This document shows positions 52,545 through 61,469 of a stretch of DNA of 64,000 bases, one piece after another. The position numbers and the translations under genes are program-made. How positions within the stretch are numbered: position 1 is the stretch's first letter; every line of letters begins with the position of its first letter. The notes below the pieces were generated by a model that saw only the letters and a list, made by a program, of their open reading frames with translations, made no database searches and was not told the origin of the DNA. Location of the stretch: NCBI GenBank assembly GCA_045655005.1, contig JAZOOJ010000007.1:277555-341554 (forward strand), written 5' to 3'. Source of the DNA: UMGS1908 sp045655005 (GTDB lineage Bacteria > Bacillota > Clostridia > Christensenellales > UBA1242).

Positions 52545-53942
52545 ATGGCAAAAAAGAAAATTGATAAAATTGAAACAATAGATCACGTACAACTTTGGGA
52601 AGACGCAAAAGTCATTATTGCTAACAAAATAAAGACTGCGTTTACTTTTGACGTATGGATAAAACCACTTGTTCCGCTTGCAGTTAGTGAAAACAAACTT
52701 ATTCTTCAATCAAAAACATTAGGTGCAAGGGGCGTAGTAGATAAAAACTATGTTGAAATTGTTAAAGACTCTTTAAATGAAGTGTCAAAAGAAATTGATG
52801 GATTTGAAATTGTTGTTGAAGGCGAAGAAAAATACGAAAAAACCTTAAAAGATATTGAAAAACGTGAAAAAAAATCTGAAAACGCAAAGAAAAAAGTTGA
52901 AAAGCCAAATTCTTACGCATTTAATCCCAAATTTACATTTGATAATTATGTCGTTGGACCAACTAATGAGTTTACAGTAGCGGCAGCAAAAGCTGTTTCT
53001 GAAAAACCTGGAACCAATTACAATCCTTTATTTGTTTATGGCGGTGTCGGACTTGGAAAAACTCACATTTTACATGCAATCGGCAATCAAATTACAGAAA
53101 ATAAACCAGAATTAACAGTCGTATATGTTACTTGTGAAGAATTTACTAATGAATTTATCGAAACTGTTGGAAAAAATGAACTAAGTTTAAATTCTGGTTT
53201 TAGAAATAAATATCGTAATGCTGATGTACTAATTGTAGATGATGTACAGTCAATTATTGGAAAACCTCGTGTTCAAGAAGAGTTTTTCCATACTTTTAAT
53301 GCGCTGACTTCACAAAATAAGCAAATTGTACTATCAAGTGACAGACCTCCAAAGGAAATAACCCCTCTTGAAGATAGATTAAGATCAAGATTTGAATGGG
53401 GCCTTATAACTGATATTGGTGTTCCTGAAATTGAGACAAGAATTGCAATTTTAAAGAAAAAAGTCATTTTGGACAGACACATTGTTGATGATGATGTATT
53501 AGAATACATTGCTCAAGCTATGACAACTAATGTTAGAGAACTTGAAGGATACCTTTCAAGATGCGTTTTCTATGCAGGACTTCTTAAAAAACCAAAAGTT
53601 ACACTTGAAGTTGCAAAAGATGCATTGAAAAATTATGTTACAATAACGCAAACTACCTATGATAGCGAAAAAATCATTGAAAAAGTTTGTAAATATTTTG
53701 AAATTACAAAAAATCAGATTCTCGGTAAAGACCGCAAAAAAGAAATATCTTATGCAAGGCAAATTGCTATGTACCTACTTGACGAAATGATGCAAATGCC
53801 GTATACTTCGATTGGGAAAATCTTTAATAAAGACCATGCAACGGTAATTTATTGCAAAAATAAAGTTATTAAACAACTTGAAAGCGATAAATTATTACAA
53901 GTACAAGTAAAAGATATTAAGGGACTTCTTGAATCTAAGTAA
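52545..53942 (+). CDS. dnaA: Chromosomal replication initiator DnaA
   Basis: This 465-residue initiator has domain I (WEDAKVIIANKIKTAFTFDVW), a lysine/glutamate-rich linker (about 100-125), the AAA+ domain with Walker A GGVGLGKTHIL and Walker B VLIVDDVQ, and the domain IV DNA-binding helix with signature KDHATVIYCKNK. The signature differs from the common DHTTVxHA, which may relate to the variant boxes seen nearby. GAAGGA lies rather far (about 15 bases) upstream. Its 3' flank is the proposed oriC. Confidence 0.97.
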   Translation: MAKKKIDKIETIDHVQLWEDAKVIIANKIKTAFTFDVWIKPLVPLAVSENKLILQSKTLGARGVVDKNYVEIVKDSLNEVSKEIDGFEIVVEGEEKYEKTLKDIEKREKKSENAKKKVEKPNSYAFNPKFTFDNYVVGPTNEFTVAAAKAVSEKPGTNYNPLFVYGGVGLGKTHILHAIGNQITENKPELTVVYVTCEEFTNEFIETVGKNELSLNSGFRNKYRNADVLIVDDVQSIIGKPRVQEEFFHTFNALTSQNKQIVLSSDRPPKEITPLEDRLRSRFEWGLITDIGVPEIETRIAILKKKVILDRHIVDDDVLEYIAQAMTTNVRELEGYLSRCVFYAGLLKKPKVTLEVAKDALKNYVTITQTTYDSEKIIEKVCKYFEITKNQILGKDRKKEISYARQIAMYLLDEMMQMPYTSIGKIFNKDHATVIYCKNKVIKQLESDKLLQVQVKDIKGLLESK

Positions 53943-54175
53943 TATTTATAGGGCGAGTAAATAAAACTCTCTTGCTTTTTATTTTTCGACAATTTTAAAC
54001 AGGGTTTTTAACACATTGTTAAAAATTCACTTAAATTTTCCACAGAGTTTTTAGATGCGGAAAATGTTTAAAATAAAGGGTTTGAGCAAGTTTTTAACTT
54101 TTCAACACTCCCTACTATTACTATTACTAACTAACAAAAATAAAAATTAAATATATTGTATAAGGAGACAAAAAA
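53943..54175. other. oriC: Replication origin oriC (unwinding region between dnaA and dnaN)
   Basis: The spacer holds TTTTCGACA (53983-53991), TTTTTAACA (54005-54013), inverted TGTTAAAAA (54017-54025), the canonical box TTTTCCACA (54036-54044) and TTTTCAACA (54099-54107). The last is followed at once by CTCCC, then a TAC/TAT/TAC/TAT/TAC/TAA run (54113-54134) and an AT-rich stretch. This box, C-patch, DnaA-trio, AT-rich order is that of the Bacillus subtilis unwinding system. Confidence 0.82.
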
Positions 54176-55276
54176 ATGAAACTGATTTGTGATGGTTTTG
54201 AATTATCTGAAGCAGTTAATACTGTTTTGAAAGCAACTGCTATCAGATCAACAAATCCAATTCTTGAAGGAATTAAACTTAAAGCTGAAAATGATGTATT
54301 AACTTTACAAGCAACTGACTTAGAGCTAAGCATAGAGAAAAAAATAGTTGCAGATGTTAAAATTGAAGGTGAAACAGTTGTTGCCGGAAGATTCTTTGCT
54401 GAATTGATTAAAAAATTAAATAACGAGAAAATTGAAATATCAAAAAGTGATGATAATACTATTAAATTTAAATATACAGACTCAGAAGGCTTTTTACAAA
54501 CAATGCCTGTAAGTGAGTTCCCTGCTATTAAATTAATAGAAGACGCAGAAACTATTAAAATCAAAAAATCTGACTTTAAAGAAATTGTTAACAAAACTTC
54601 ATTTTCTGCAGCATTTGATGATGCAAGACCAGTACTAAAAGGTATTTTAAATGAAATCAATGACGGAAAGGTAAATGCTGTTGCACTTGACGGTTACAGA
54701 ATGGCCGTTTGCTCAAAACCAATTGACTCGAAAGCGAATTTCAGTTTTATTGTTCCAGCAAGAAGTTTAACAGAAATAAATAAAATTATTGATGATAGTG
54801 ATGATGAACTAGAAATTTTAATTCAAAAGAACTTTATGCAAATAAGTATCGATGAAGTTAAAATTATAACAAGATTAATTGATGGCGATTTTATTAATTA
54901 TAAACAAGTTATTCCAAGTCAAGCTACTACAGTAGTTACAGTTGCTAAAAGATTTTTAGAAGAAGCTATTGAAAGAGCAAGTTTACTTGCAAGACTAAAC
55001 AAGAACAATTTAGTGACACTTGATGTAAACGAAGATATTATGAGTATATCAAGTACATCTGATTTAGGTAACATTAGAGAAAAAATTTCAGTAAACACAA
55101 AAGGTAAAGAATTAGTTATCGCATTTAATGCAAGATATTTCAGTGAAGCATTAAAAAATATCACAGATGAACACATTAATATTAACTTTGTTAGTCCAAA
55201 AGACCCTTGCACAATAACTTCAAGTGATGGCGGAGATTATTTATTCTTAATTTTACCAGTTAGGATTGTAAATTAA
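54176..55276 (+). CDS. dnaN: DNA polymerase III beta sliding clamp
   Basis: This 366-residue clamp has three repeated domains and the conserved beginnings and endings of the family: MKLICDGFELSEAVNTVLKA, NPILEGIKL, domain-II ARPVLKGILNEI, and the terminal hydrophobic ILPVRIVN equivalent to the usual LMPMRL. AAGGAG precedes the start. It follows oriC and ends in a terminator. Confidence 0.97.
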   Translation: MKLICDGFELSEAVNTVLKATAIRSTNPILEGIKLKAENDVLTLQATDLELSIEKKIVADVKIEGETVVAGRFFAELIKKLNNEKIEISKSDDNTIKFKYTDSEGFLQTMPVSEFPAIKLIEDAETIKIKKSDFKEIVNKTSFSAAFDDARPVLKGILNEINDGKVNAVALDGYRMAVCSKPIDSKANFSFIVPARSLTEINKIIDDSDDELEILIQKNFMQISIDEVKIITRLIDGDFINYKQVIPSQATTVVTVAKRFLEEAIERASLLARLNKNNLVTLDVNEDIMSISSTSDLGNIREKISVNTKGKELVIAFNARYFSEALKNITDEHININFVSPKDPCTITSSDGGDYLFLILPVRIVN

Positions 55277-55288
55277 TAAAACATTTAT

Positions 55289-55319
55289 AACGAATCACAA
55301 ATTTGTGGTTCGTTTTTTT
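55289..55319 (+). terminator. Terminator of dnaN
   Basis: AACGAA-CAC / GTG-TTCGTT stem, then TTTTTT. Confidence 0.8.
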
Positions 55320-55441
55320 ATATTTTAAATCAATTTAAACAAAATAATAAAAATTTTATTTATATAAATTTAATTTTATAATTATTAAAATTCTGTCTGA
55401 GAACGTCTGAGGGGCCCGAAAATTAAAAAATTGGTAAAAAG

Positions 55442-55481
55442 TGTTGAAAAGTTGAAAGATTGTTGAAAAGTGTGTTGAAAA
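55442..55481. other. Cluster of variant DnaA boxes downstream of dnaN
   Basis: Three exact TGTTGAAAA 9-mers start at 55442, 55461 and 55473 (reverse of TTTTCAACA, the box beside the trio run). A partial GTTGAAAG starts at 55451. They lie in a 470-base gap that otherwise holds only AT-rich sequence and a GGGGCCC patch near 55412. A second origin subregion is inferred. Confidence 0.6.
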
Positions 55482-55662
55482 GTAATTTTGAAAAATTTGT
55501 CAAGCGAAAAAAATAAAATTTTTAAAATTCGACAAAATTTGTGCAATGTGCAACATTTTTAAAAAGTTTAAAAAATGTACTTTACATTTTGCGTTGATTG
55601 TTTATACTAAAATTACAAAAATTCATAAGGATTGATTTTTGAATTTTTGCTGTAAAGTTGGT

Positions 55663-55692
55663 TTTTAACAGTTTTTTCTTGGACTGTTAAAA
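55663..55692. repeat. Inverted repeat TTTTAACAG / CTGTTAAAA
   Basis: A perfect 9-bp inverted repeat with a 12-base loop lies just before the promoter of the membrane protein gene. Each arm also resembles the TTTTTAACA variant DnaA box. Confidence 0.45.
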
Positions 55693-55705
55693 GTTTTTGA
55701 TACGT

Positions 55706-55734
55706 TTAAAATATACAAATAATATGCGTATAAT
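55706..55734 (+). promoter_or_regulatory. Promoter of the 227-aa membrane protein gene
   Basis: TTAAAA (55706-55711) and a consensus TATAAT (55729-55734) are separated by 17 bases. Confidence 0.5.
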
Positions 55735-55749
55735 AATTAGAGGGATAAA

Positions 55750-56433
55750 ATGAAAACCACAGAAACAAATTTTAAGGAGAAAAGAAAGATTGATTTATCT
55801 GAAATTGTACTATTTACAATTTTAGGCCTTTTATTTGCCTTAATGATTGTTATGATAGTTATGAGTTTTGTTGCTGTTGGTAGTCAGACAAAGAATATTT
55901 TTTCCGAGAGCTTAATTAAAAATTATATTTATATAATATTAACAACTTCGATTTTGGTTTTAACTGATATTGCTATTCAAAAGGGCAGATTGTTTGCTAA
56001 TTCTTGGTTATTCGCTGTTATATATTTTACGATATTTTTGGTTTTAAATGTCTTAAACGTATTTGATTTGTATAAAGTTTTTGCTGTGAATTTAATTGCT
56101 AATATAATACTTGGTGCTTTTTATACTTTGCTTGGAGTGTCAATTTATTATAATTATTTAAAAAACGAGAACAACAAGGTAAAAGCAAAAGCAATTATGG
56201 TAGTGCTGTTTGCCTTTGTTTTTACAATTGCTTGTGCATTTTTTATTGAACTATTGAAATGGATAGTGGCATTAATTTTTAATTTAGAAGCAATATCTTT
56301 TGGTAAGATTGCTTTAAATGTAATCTATGGGATTATTGGTTCGGTTATATTAAATTTAGCATTTTACTTGTCCTTACTTGGCAAAAAAAAGGTTGTAAAT
56401 GCTTGTTTAATTGATGTTTATAAAGGCGAATAA
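55750..56433 (+). CDS. Multi-span membrane protein, 227 aa
   Basis: I do not recognise this family. Six or seven hydrophobic spans are visible (IVLFTILGLLFALMIVMIVM; YIYIILTTSILVLTDIAI; WLFAVIYFTIFLVLNVLNV; ANIILGAFYTLLGVSIYY; AIMVVLFAFVFTIACAFFI; and two more). Charged loops are short and there is no signal peptide. It starts seven bases after AGAGGGA. Its place beside oriC may be incidental. Confidence 0.65.
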   Translation: MKTTETNFKEKRKIDLSEIVLFTILGLLFALMIVMIVMSFVAVGSQTKNIFSESLIKNYIYIILTTSILVLTDIAIQKGRLFANSWLFAVIYFTIFLVLNVLNVFDLYKVFAVNLIANIILGAFYTLLGVSIYYNYLKNENNKVKAKAIMVVLFAFVFTIACAFFIELLKWIVALIFNLEAISFGKIALNVIYGIIGSVILNLAFYLSLLGKKKVVNACLIDVYKGE

Positions 56434-56850
56434 TTTGTTATTTGTCTTGAGTTAATTGTGGGATTTGAAGGGTTTTTAACAAGTTTTTTAAAATTTGTTA
56501 AAAACTCTTTTTTATTTTAATTATTATAAATTACGGTCAAACAATTGTTATGTTTTAATAGCATTTTTAAACTTTTAAAATATTTTTGAAATTGCTAGAT
56601 TTCCATTATAAATAAATGTTTTCAGTTATGTTGAGATTTAACAGATATGGCATTAAAAATTGCTATTTATATTTTTTGTGTTAATATGTGTGTGTTGCAA
56701 TTTTCAATAAGGTTTTTATATTTCACCTAGGGAAATTAAAAAGACTTAATTGATTTTGCATATTAAAAATTTTAGCATTAAAAAGTAAAATGCTAAAAAT
56801 AAAAAAGAAGTATCCCAAATAAAAGGACGCTTCTTTTTTATAAAAATTAT
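56434..56850. other. AT-rich noncoding gap with terminators
   Basis: A stem GTTTTTAACAA / TTGTTAAAAAC with T-run at about 56471-56515 ends the membrane protein gene. AAGAAG / CTTCTT with inner GTCC / GGGAT at about 56803-56836 serves the - strand gene. The middle shows nothing recognisable. Confidence 0.5.
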
Positions 56851-57243
56851 TTACATAGTCATTTCATCATCGTTGTTGTTGACACGAGATGGTTCTTGTT
56901 TTGCGTGTTGAGGTTGATTAATGGTTTTTTCAGTTGTTAATTCGCTTGCACTTGTTTTGTATGCTTTTAATAACTCTTCATCGCTTGAACAAAATCTTAA
57001 TGGATTTTTTGGTTTTAAACTTTCTAAGTACTCTTTCCTTAATTTAGCAACATTATTTCTTGATTTGTAGTAAGTTCTGAGAAACAAAAATAACAAAGTT
57101 GAGCTACCAATAAATGACAGTATAATTGGTATTAAGAGTGTAGTAAATGCTATATTTGTTAGTTCAAGTAGAATTAACTCAATTATTAATGTTGACCATA
57201 AAAACGCTAGAAACCCAGAAAACACTTTGGCATTTTTAAACAT
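56851..57243 (-). CDS. Small two-span membrane protein, 130 aa
   Basis: The start MFKNAKVF is chosen for AGGGAAG upstream; a longer in-frame start is less supported. Two hydrophobic spans lie at about residues 10-32 and 35-58 (FLAFLWSTLIIELILLEL; LLIPIILSFIGSSTLLFLFL). A basic cytoplasmic tail ends in EPSRVNNNDDEMTM. No family is recognised. It is convergent with the gene at 55750. Confidence 0.55.
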   Translation of the reverse strand: MFKNAKVFSGFLAFLWSTLIIELILLELTNIAFTTLLIPIILSFIGSSTLLFLFLRTYYKSRNNVAKLRKEYLESLKPKNPLRFCSSDEELLKAYKTSASELTTEKTINQPQHAKQEPSRVNNNDDEMTM

Positions 57244-57397
57244 TTTTGCAACTTCCCTGTTAAATAGTAACTTAATTATATTATGTTTATGATGACTTGT
57301 CAAGAAAAGGACGATATGTTTTGTATGTAAAAATTAAGAATGGTTTTTAACAATTTTTTATTAATAATTAAAGATTAAGAATTTTATGGAGAAAATT

Positions 57398-57634
57398 ATG
57401 GAGAAAAATTTTATGGAATTACAAATGGTAAAGGGTGAAAAAATTTTTAATTTAACAACAAATATGTTTAGTTTAATTAATAGTTTAAGTAACAAGAAGG
57501 AAGATAAATGGGAATTATTGTGTTTCGCTTATGAATTTATTACAAATGGAAAGTTGATTGATGTTGGTGAAATAAATGACAAGGCTGTTGATGTTTTGTA
57601 TCCTGTTTGCAGATCTATAAGGATTTCAAACTAA
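57398..57634 (+). CDS. Small hypothetical protein, 78 aa
   Basis: The ATG at 57398 has GGAG five bases upstream; an in-frame ATG at 57386 is possible. The protein is soluble and helical (GEKIFNLTTNMFSLINSLSN; KWELLCFAYEFITNG; DKAVDVLYPVCRSIRIS). No family is recognised and no promoter is obvious. Confidence 0.45.
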   Translation: MEKNFMELQMVKGEKIFNLTTNMFSLINSLSNKKEDKWELLCFAYEFITNGKLIDVGEINDKAVDVLYPVCRSIRISN

Positions 57635-57814
57635 ATAATTTATAGTTGTTTTCTGCGAATAAAGAATATTTTAATTTAGATGGGCATAGCGTTTATTAAG
57701 TCTTTAATACATTTTGTAGATCAAGCTTTATCGACAAAATAAGTGTATTTTTCTACAAGATATTGTTATCGAAAAATTTTTCAAAATTTTATAATTGAGG
57801 GGTATTCATTAATT

Positions 57815-58582
57815 ATGAAGTTCTTATGTCTTAATTCTAAACCTTTTAAAATTATTTTTTCACTTGCTCTTATTGCAATAATCGCATCAACTGCTGTTTA
57901 TAAGTCGTCGTCGGCTAGCGTGTATAATGGCTATGCCGACAGAAATCTTCCTATTTATGGCGTGCTGACTGAAAAAAAGGAAATTGCAATAACTTTTGAT
58001 GCTGCTTATGGTTGTGAAGAAACGCTAAAGATTATAGATATATTAAAACAGAAAAATGTAACGGCTACTTTTTTCTTGGTCGGTTTTTGGGTTGAAAAGT
58101 ATCCTGAGCTTGTTAAAACTTTAGATGAGAGTGGAATTGAAATTGGTACACATTCAAATACTCACCCATATATGTCAAAATTAACTTCATCGCAAATGCA
58201 AGCAGAACTTTCTACATCTATCGATTTAATTAAAAATATTACTGGTAAAGAGGTAACTTTGTTTAGGCCGCCTTATGGTGATTATAATGATAGTTTGGTA
58301 AATGTTGCTGAAAGCCTTAATTTAAAAACAATTCAATGGAGTGTAGATTCGCTTGATTGGAAGGGGTTAACAACTTCTCAAATGATGGCGAGAATTACGC
58401 CAAGTGTTGAAAATGGAAGTATTATTTTGTTTCACAATAATTCTGATCATATTGTAGAAGCTTTACCGGTAATAATTGATACATTAGTTGAACAAGGATA
58501 CAACCTTGTACACGTTTCTGATTTAATATATCAAGACAATTACACTATTAATAACAATGGAATACAAATCAAAAATTTATAA
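57815..58582 (+). CDS. Polysaccharide deacetylase (PdaB-like)
   Basis: This 255-residue exported enzyme has an N-terminal membrane anchor or signal (about residues 8-30) and a NodB domain. Its first motif reads ITFDAAYGCEETLKI, so the usual second aspartate of TFDDG is alanine, as in PdaB-type proteins. The zinc motif HSNTHP, RPPYGDYND, WSVDSLDW and the late ILFHNN are present. PdaB is needed for spore cortex stability in Bacillus; a peptidoglycan or chitin-like substrate is likely. The start at 57815 has GAGGGG upstream. Confidence 0.82.
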   Translation: MKFLCLNSKPFKIIFSLALIAIIASTAVYKSSSASVYNGYADRNLPIYGVLTEKKEIAITFDAAYGCEETLKIIDILKQKNVTATFFLVGFWVEKYPELVKTLDESGIEIGTHSNTHPYMSKLTSSQMQAELSTSIDLIKNITGKEVTLFRPPYGDYNDSLVNVAESLNLKTIQWSVDSLDWKGLTTSQMMARITPSVENGSIILFHNNSDHIVEALPVIIDTLVEQGYNLVHVSDLIYQDNYTINNNGIQIKNL

Positions 58583-58601
58583 AAATACAAGGAGGAATAC
58601 T

Positions 58602-59240
58602 ATGAATAGTATTTATGAAAAAAACAATGTTGCGCATATTTCTGGAAAGGTGGCAGAACAACCAACTTTTTCGCATTTAATTTTGGGAGAAGGATTCTAT
58701 AATTTGAAATTAGAGGTTCCTCGTTTAAGTTTGGAGTCGGATACAATTCCAGTGACAATTTCTGAACGATTAATTGATAATGTTCAAGTTGGAGATGAGT
58801 TGTCTATCGATGGAGAATTTAGAAGTTATAACAAATTTAGTGATGGTAAATCTAGACTAATTTTAACGCTTTTCGCTAAGGAATTAACAGATTTAGATGT
58901 TGATAAAAATACTAATGTTATATCGCTTACAGGTTATGTGTGTAAAGAACCGATTTACCGAACTACACCGTTTGGCAGAGAAATTTGTGATTGTTTAATT
59001 GCGGTCAATCGTGCCTATAACAAGAGTGATTATATCCCTTGTATAGCTTGGGGTAGAAATGCAAGGTTTATAAATAGTCTTGAAGTTGGGACAAAAATAA
59101 GCTTAATTGGCAGAATACAGAGTAGAAAATATCAAAAACGATTAGATGATGCAACTGTTGAAGATAGAGTCGCTTATGAGATTTCAATAGCTTCTGTATC
59201 TCTCAGCGATGATGAAGTTTCTTGTTATGATGTGAATTAA
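58602..59240 (+). CDS. Double OB-fold protein, SSB-like
   Basis: This 212-residue protein has two OB-fold halves. The N-terminal one (about 5-95; AHISGKVAEQPTFSHLILGEGFYNLKLEVPR) is divergent. The C-terminal one (about 102-205; VISLTGYVCKEPIYRTTPFGREICDCLIAVNRAYNKSDYIPCIAWGRNARF) matches single-stranded DNA-binding proteins and PriB-like folds. AAGGAGG fixes the start. It may bind ssDNA near the origin, but a main housekeeping ssb is expected elsewhere. It follows the deacetylase by 19 bases. Confidence 0.72.
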   Translation: MNSIYEKNNVAHISGKVAEQPTFSHLILGEGFYNLKLEVPRLSLESDTIPVTISERLIDNVQVGDELSIDGEFRSYNKFSDGKSRLILTLFAKELTDLDVDKNTNVISLTGYVCKEPIYRTTPFGREICDCLIAVNRAYNKSDYIPCIAWGRNARFINSLEVGTKISLIGRIQSRKYQKRLDDATVEDRVAYEISIASVSLSDDEVSCYDVN

Positions 59241-59247
59241 AAGTGTT

Positions 59248-59276
59248 AAAGCCGAAGTAAATTTTACTTCGGCTTT
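59248..59276 (+). terminator. Terminator of the OB-fold gene
   Basis: AAAGCCGAAGTAAA / TTTACTTCGGCTTT stem, then TT. Confidence 0.88.
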
Positions 59277-59302
59277 TTCATTTGTTAAACTACTTAAAAT
59301 TG

Positions 59303-59331
59303 TTGCAAATTAACAAACAATTGACTATAAT
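59303..59331 (+). promoter_or_regulatory. Promoter of the glycosyltransferase gene
   Basis: TTGCAA (59303-59308) and TATAAT (59326-59331) are separated by 17 bases. Confidence 0.7.
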
Positions 59332-59359
59332 TTAGGTTGATTAATATTGAGGTATTGTT

Positions 59360-60517
59360 ATGGATTTGAAAGGTGTATTAATGTTGTCTGATTCGTTTTA
59401 TCCAGTTTGGGGTGGACGTGAAATGGTTATACACAGACTTATGGAAAACTTGGATAAAAGAATTAACATATTGCTTGGTGCTCCCAAATTTACAAAAAAA
59501 GAAGTTTTTGACGATGGAACGTTAACATATAGAGTTGTTAGATGTGATGCTTTAAGTATTACTAAGAATGAGGTTTTGGCAAAGCCTGACAAAGCGTTTA
59601 AAAAGCAAATTGAAGATGAAATAAAAAGTGGTAAAATTCAAGTTATACACGTGCAAACCAAATATTCATTAATGAAGTATGCCTTTAAATTAAGAAGAAA
59701 ATACGGGTTGCCTATTGTTGCCAGTGTGCACACACATTATCCATCGGTCTATAAGAGAACGTTAAAATTTTACCCTATTTATAATTTTGCAGAAAATCGT
59801 GTTATAAGACTGTTAAATAAAGTTGATTGTATTGTTAGTGTGTCAGAATTCATGAAGAAAGAACTTATCAAAATGGGGGTAAAAAATGAAATTGAAGTTA
59901 TTTCTAATGGAAATAATTATGCAGGATTAACTGTGTCAGATGAAGATATAAAAAAAGTTAATAATCTTTATGGCTGGGCACCAGATGAAAAGGTTTTGTT
60001 ATGTATTGCAAGGGTATGTGCAGTAAAGGGAATTGATATAATTTTGGAAGCAATATCAAAAGTGAAATCGCCTGTAAAAATGGTGTTTGTTGGCTGTGGA
60101 GAGATTGATTCGTACACCAACTTAGCAAAGTCTTTAAATGTGGCAGAAAAGTGCCAATTTTTAGGTCAAATTAATGACCATAGTATACTTAAAGCAATAT
60201 GTGCAAGGTCGTTGATTCATGTATTCCCTTCTGTTACGGACACTTTTGGATTAACAATTTATGAGTGTGGGGCTCTTGGTACTCCGTCTATAGTAACTGC
60301 TAATATGGCAACAGCTGAGCAAATAAAAGATGGATTTAATGGCTTTATAACTGACGGTTCTTCAGAAGAAATTGCAAAAAAAATAGATGAGATTTTAAGT
60401 GAAAAACTTGATCTTAAAAGTGTTGCAGAAAATGCGAGAAGGACTATGAATTTAACTTGGGATGAAGTTATTGACAAATATTTAGAAATGTATAATAACG
60501 TGTTGAATAATTATTAA
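59360..60517 (+). CDS. Glycosyltransferase family 4 protein
   Basis: This 385-residue GT-B enzyme has the N-terminal acceptor domain with DSFYPVWGGREMVIHRL, then HVQTKYSLMKYAFKLRRKYGLPIVASVHTHY, and the donor domain with VLLCIARVCAVKGIDIILEAI and the E(x)7E-type motif FPSVTDTFGLTIYECGALGTPSI. It is soluble or peripheral. Related enzymes glucosylate diacylglycerol or build teichoic and capsular glycans; the acceptor here is not identifiable. It ends in a very strong terminator. Confidence 0.88.
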   Translation: MDLKGVLMLSDSFYPVWGGREMVIHRLMENLDKRINILLGAPKFTKKEVFDDGTLTYRVVRCDALSITKNEVLAKPDKAFKKQIEDEIKSGKIQVIHVQTKYSLMKYAFKLRRKYGLPIVASVHTHYPSVYKRTLKFYPIYNFAENRVIRLLNKVDCIVSVSEFMKKELIKMGVKNEIEVISNGNNYAGLTVSDEDIKKVNNLYGWAPDEKVLLCIARVCAVKGIDIILEAISKVKSPVKMVFVGCGEIDSYTNLAKSLNVAEKCQFLGQINDHSILKAICARSLIHVFPSVTDTFGLTIYECGALGTPSIVTANMATAEQIKDGFNGFITDGSSEEIAKKIDEILSEKLDLKSVAENARRTMNLTWDEVIDKYLEMYNNVLNNY

Positions 60518-60532
60518 TAAAACACATAATAA

Positions 60533-60578
60533 AAAATAAGACTGTGAGCAATACATTAAATTCTCACAGTCTTATTTT
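60533..60578. terminator. Bidirectional terminator
   Basis: A perfect 16-bp stem AAAATAAGACTGTGAG / CTCACAGTCTTATTTT. Confidence 0.9.
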
Positions 60579-60626
60579 AAGTAAATTGCTAAAATCATTT
60601 TACATTTTTTAGTGTGAGGTTAGTAT

Positions 60627-61469
60627 TTACAATTCAATTTCCATTCCATCATAAGAGGCATGATATCCGTTTTGACTTAAAATTTCCTCTAAATCATTAT
60701 GTGGTGGATTGCCGTCGTGTGTCATATGTGTTGCATAAACCAAGCAATTTTCACTTAACAAATTGTTTTCTTTCAATTTAACTATATAATCTTTAAAACC
60801 TTCAATATTTAAATGTGAAAACATATAATTTTTTATTCCGAATGATTCATCTAAGAAAACACAATCAATTTTTTCTTTGTTTAATTCTTGTAATGCAATA
60901 TCTGTTATTTGTGGAGTATCTGTAGCATATAAAAGCGTTTTGCTTCCTTGCTTTATTAAATATATCTGTGCACCAATTTTTTCATCGTGTGTACAATGAA
61001 TTGCTTTTATAATATAATTGTCGATGGTTATAGATTCTCCGTGGTTAATTGTATGAATTCGTAGCCCAATTTTATCTAAATAAAAATTGTCGAACAAATT
61101 CATTCTGTCAAACTGCGAAACTTTGTTTTGAATGTCGTTTAGACATAAAGAGGAACATATTAAATTCAAATTTTCATATCTTTTTGTTTCGTATTTCAAA
61201 TCAAGGGTTGTAAATTGATTTATATCAAAATGGTCTAAATGTGTATGTGTTTGTAATAGATATTTTACTTTTCCCATATCTTTGTTATACATATTCATAG
61301 ATGTTTGACAGTCAGGTGTTAAATCAATAATTATTTCATCGTTTATAAGTAAAGATGCTCTTTTTCGTATATTTTTACCTTTTAATTCTCTTGCTTTACT
61401 GCAATATTCACAATTGCAAAATACTAATGGATATCCAAATCCGGCAGAACCTAATACAGTTATTTTCAT
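60627..61469 (-). CDS. Metallo-beta-lactamase-fold hydrolase (PhnP-like)
   Basis: This 280-residue enzyme has the metal site HTHLDHFD at about residues 75-82, later histidines in AIHCTHDEKIG and a terminal VYATHMTHDGNPPHND. An N-terminal cysteine cluster (CNCEYCSKA) matches the extra zinc site of PhnP-type phosphodiesterases. PhnP hydrolyses cyclic ribose phosphates, but relatives have varied substrates. GGAGAG precedes the start. Confidence 0.82.
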   Translation of the reverse strand: MKITVLGSAGFGYPLVFCNCEYCSKARELKGKNIRKRASLLINDEIIIDLTPDCQTSMNMYNKDMGKVKYLLQTHTHLDHFDINQFTTLDLKYETKRYENLNLICSSLCLNDIQNKVSQFDRMNLFDNFYLDKIGLRIHTINHGESITIDNYIIKAIHCTHDEKIGAQIYLIKQGSKTLLYATDTPQITDIALQELNKEKIDCVFLDESFGIKNYMFSHLNIEGFKDYIVKLKENNLLSENCLVYATHMTHDGNPPHNDLEEILSQNGYHASYDGMEIEL

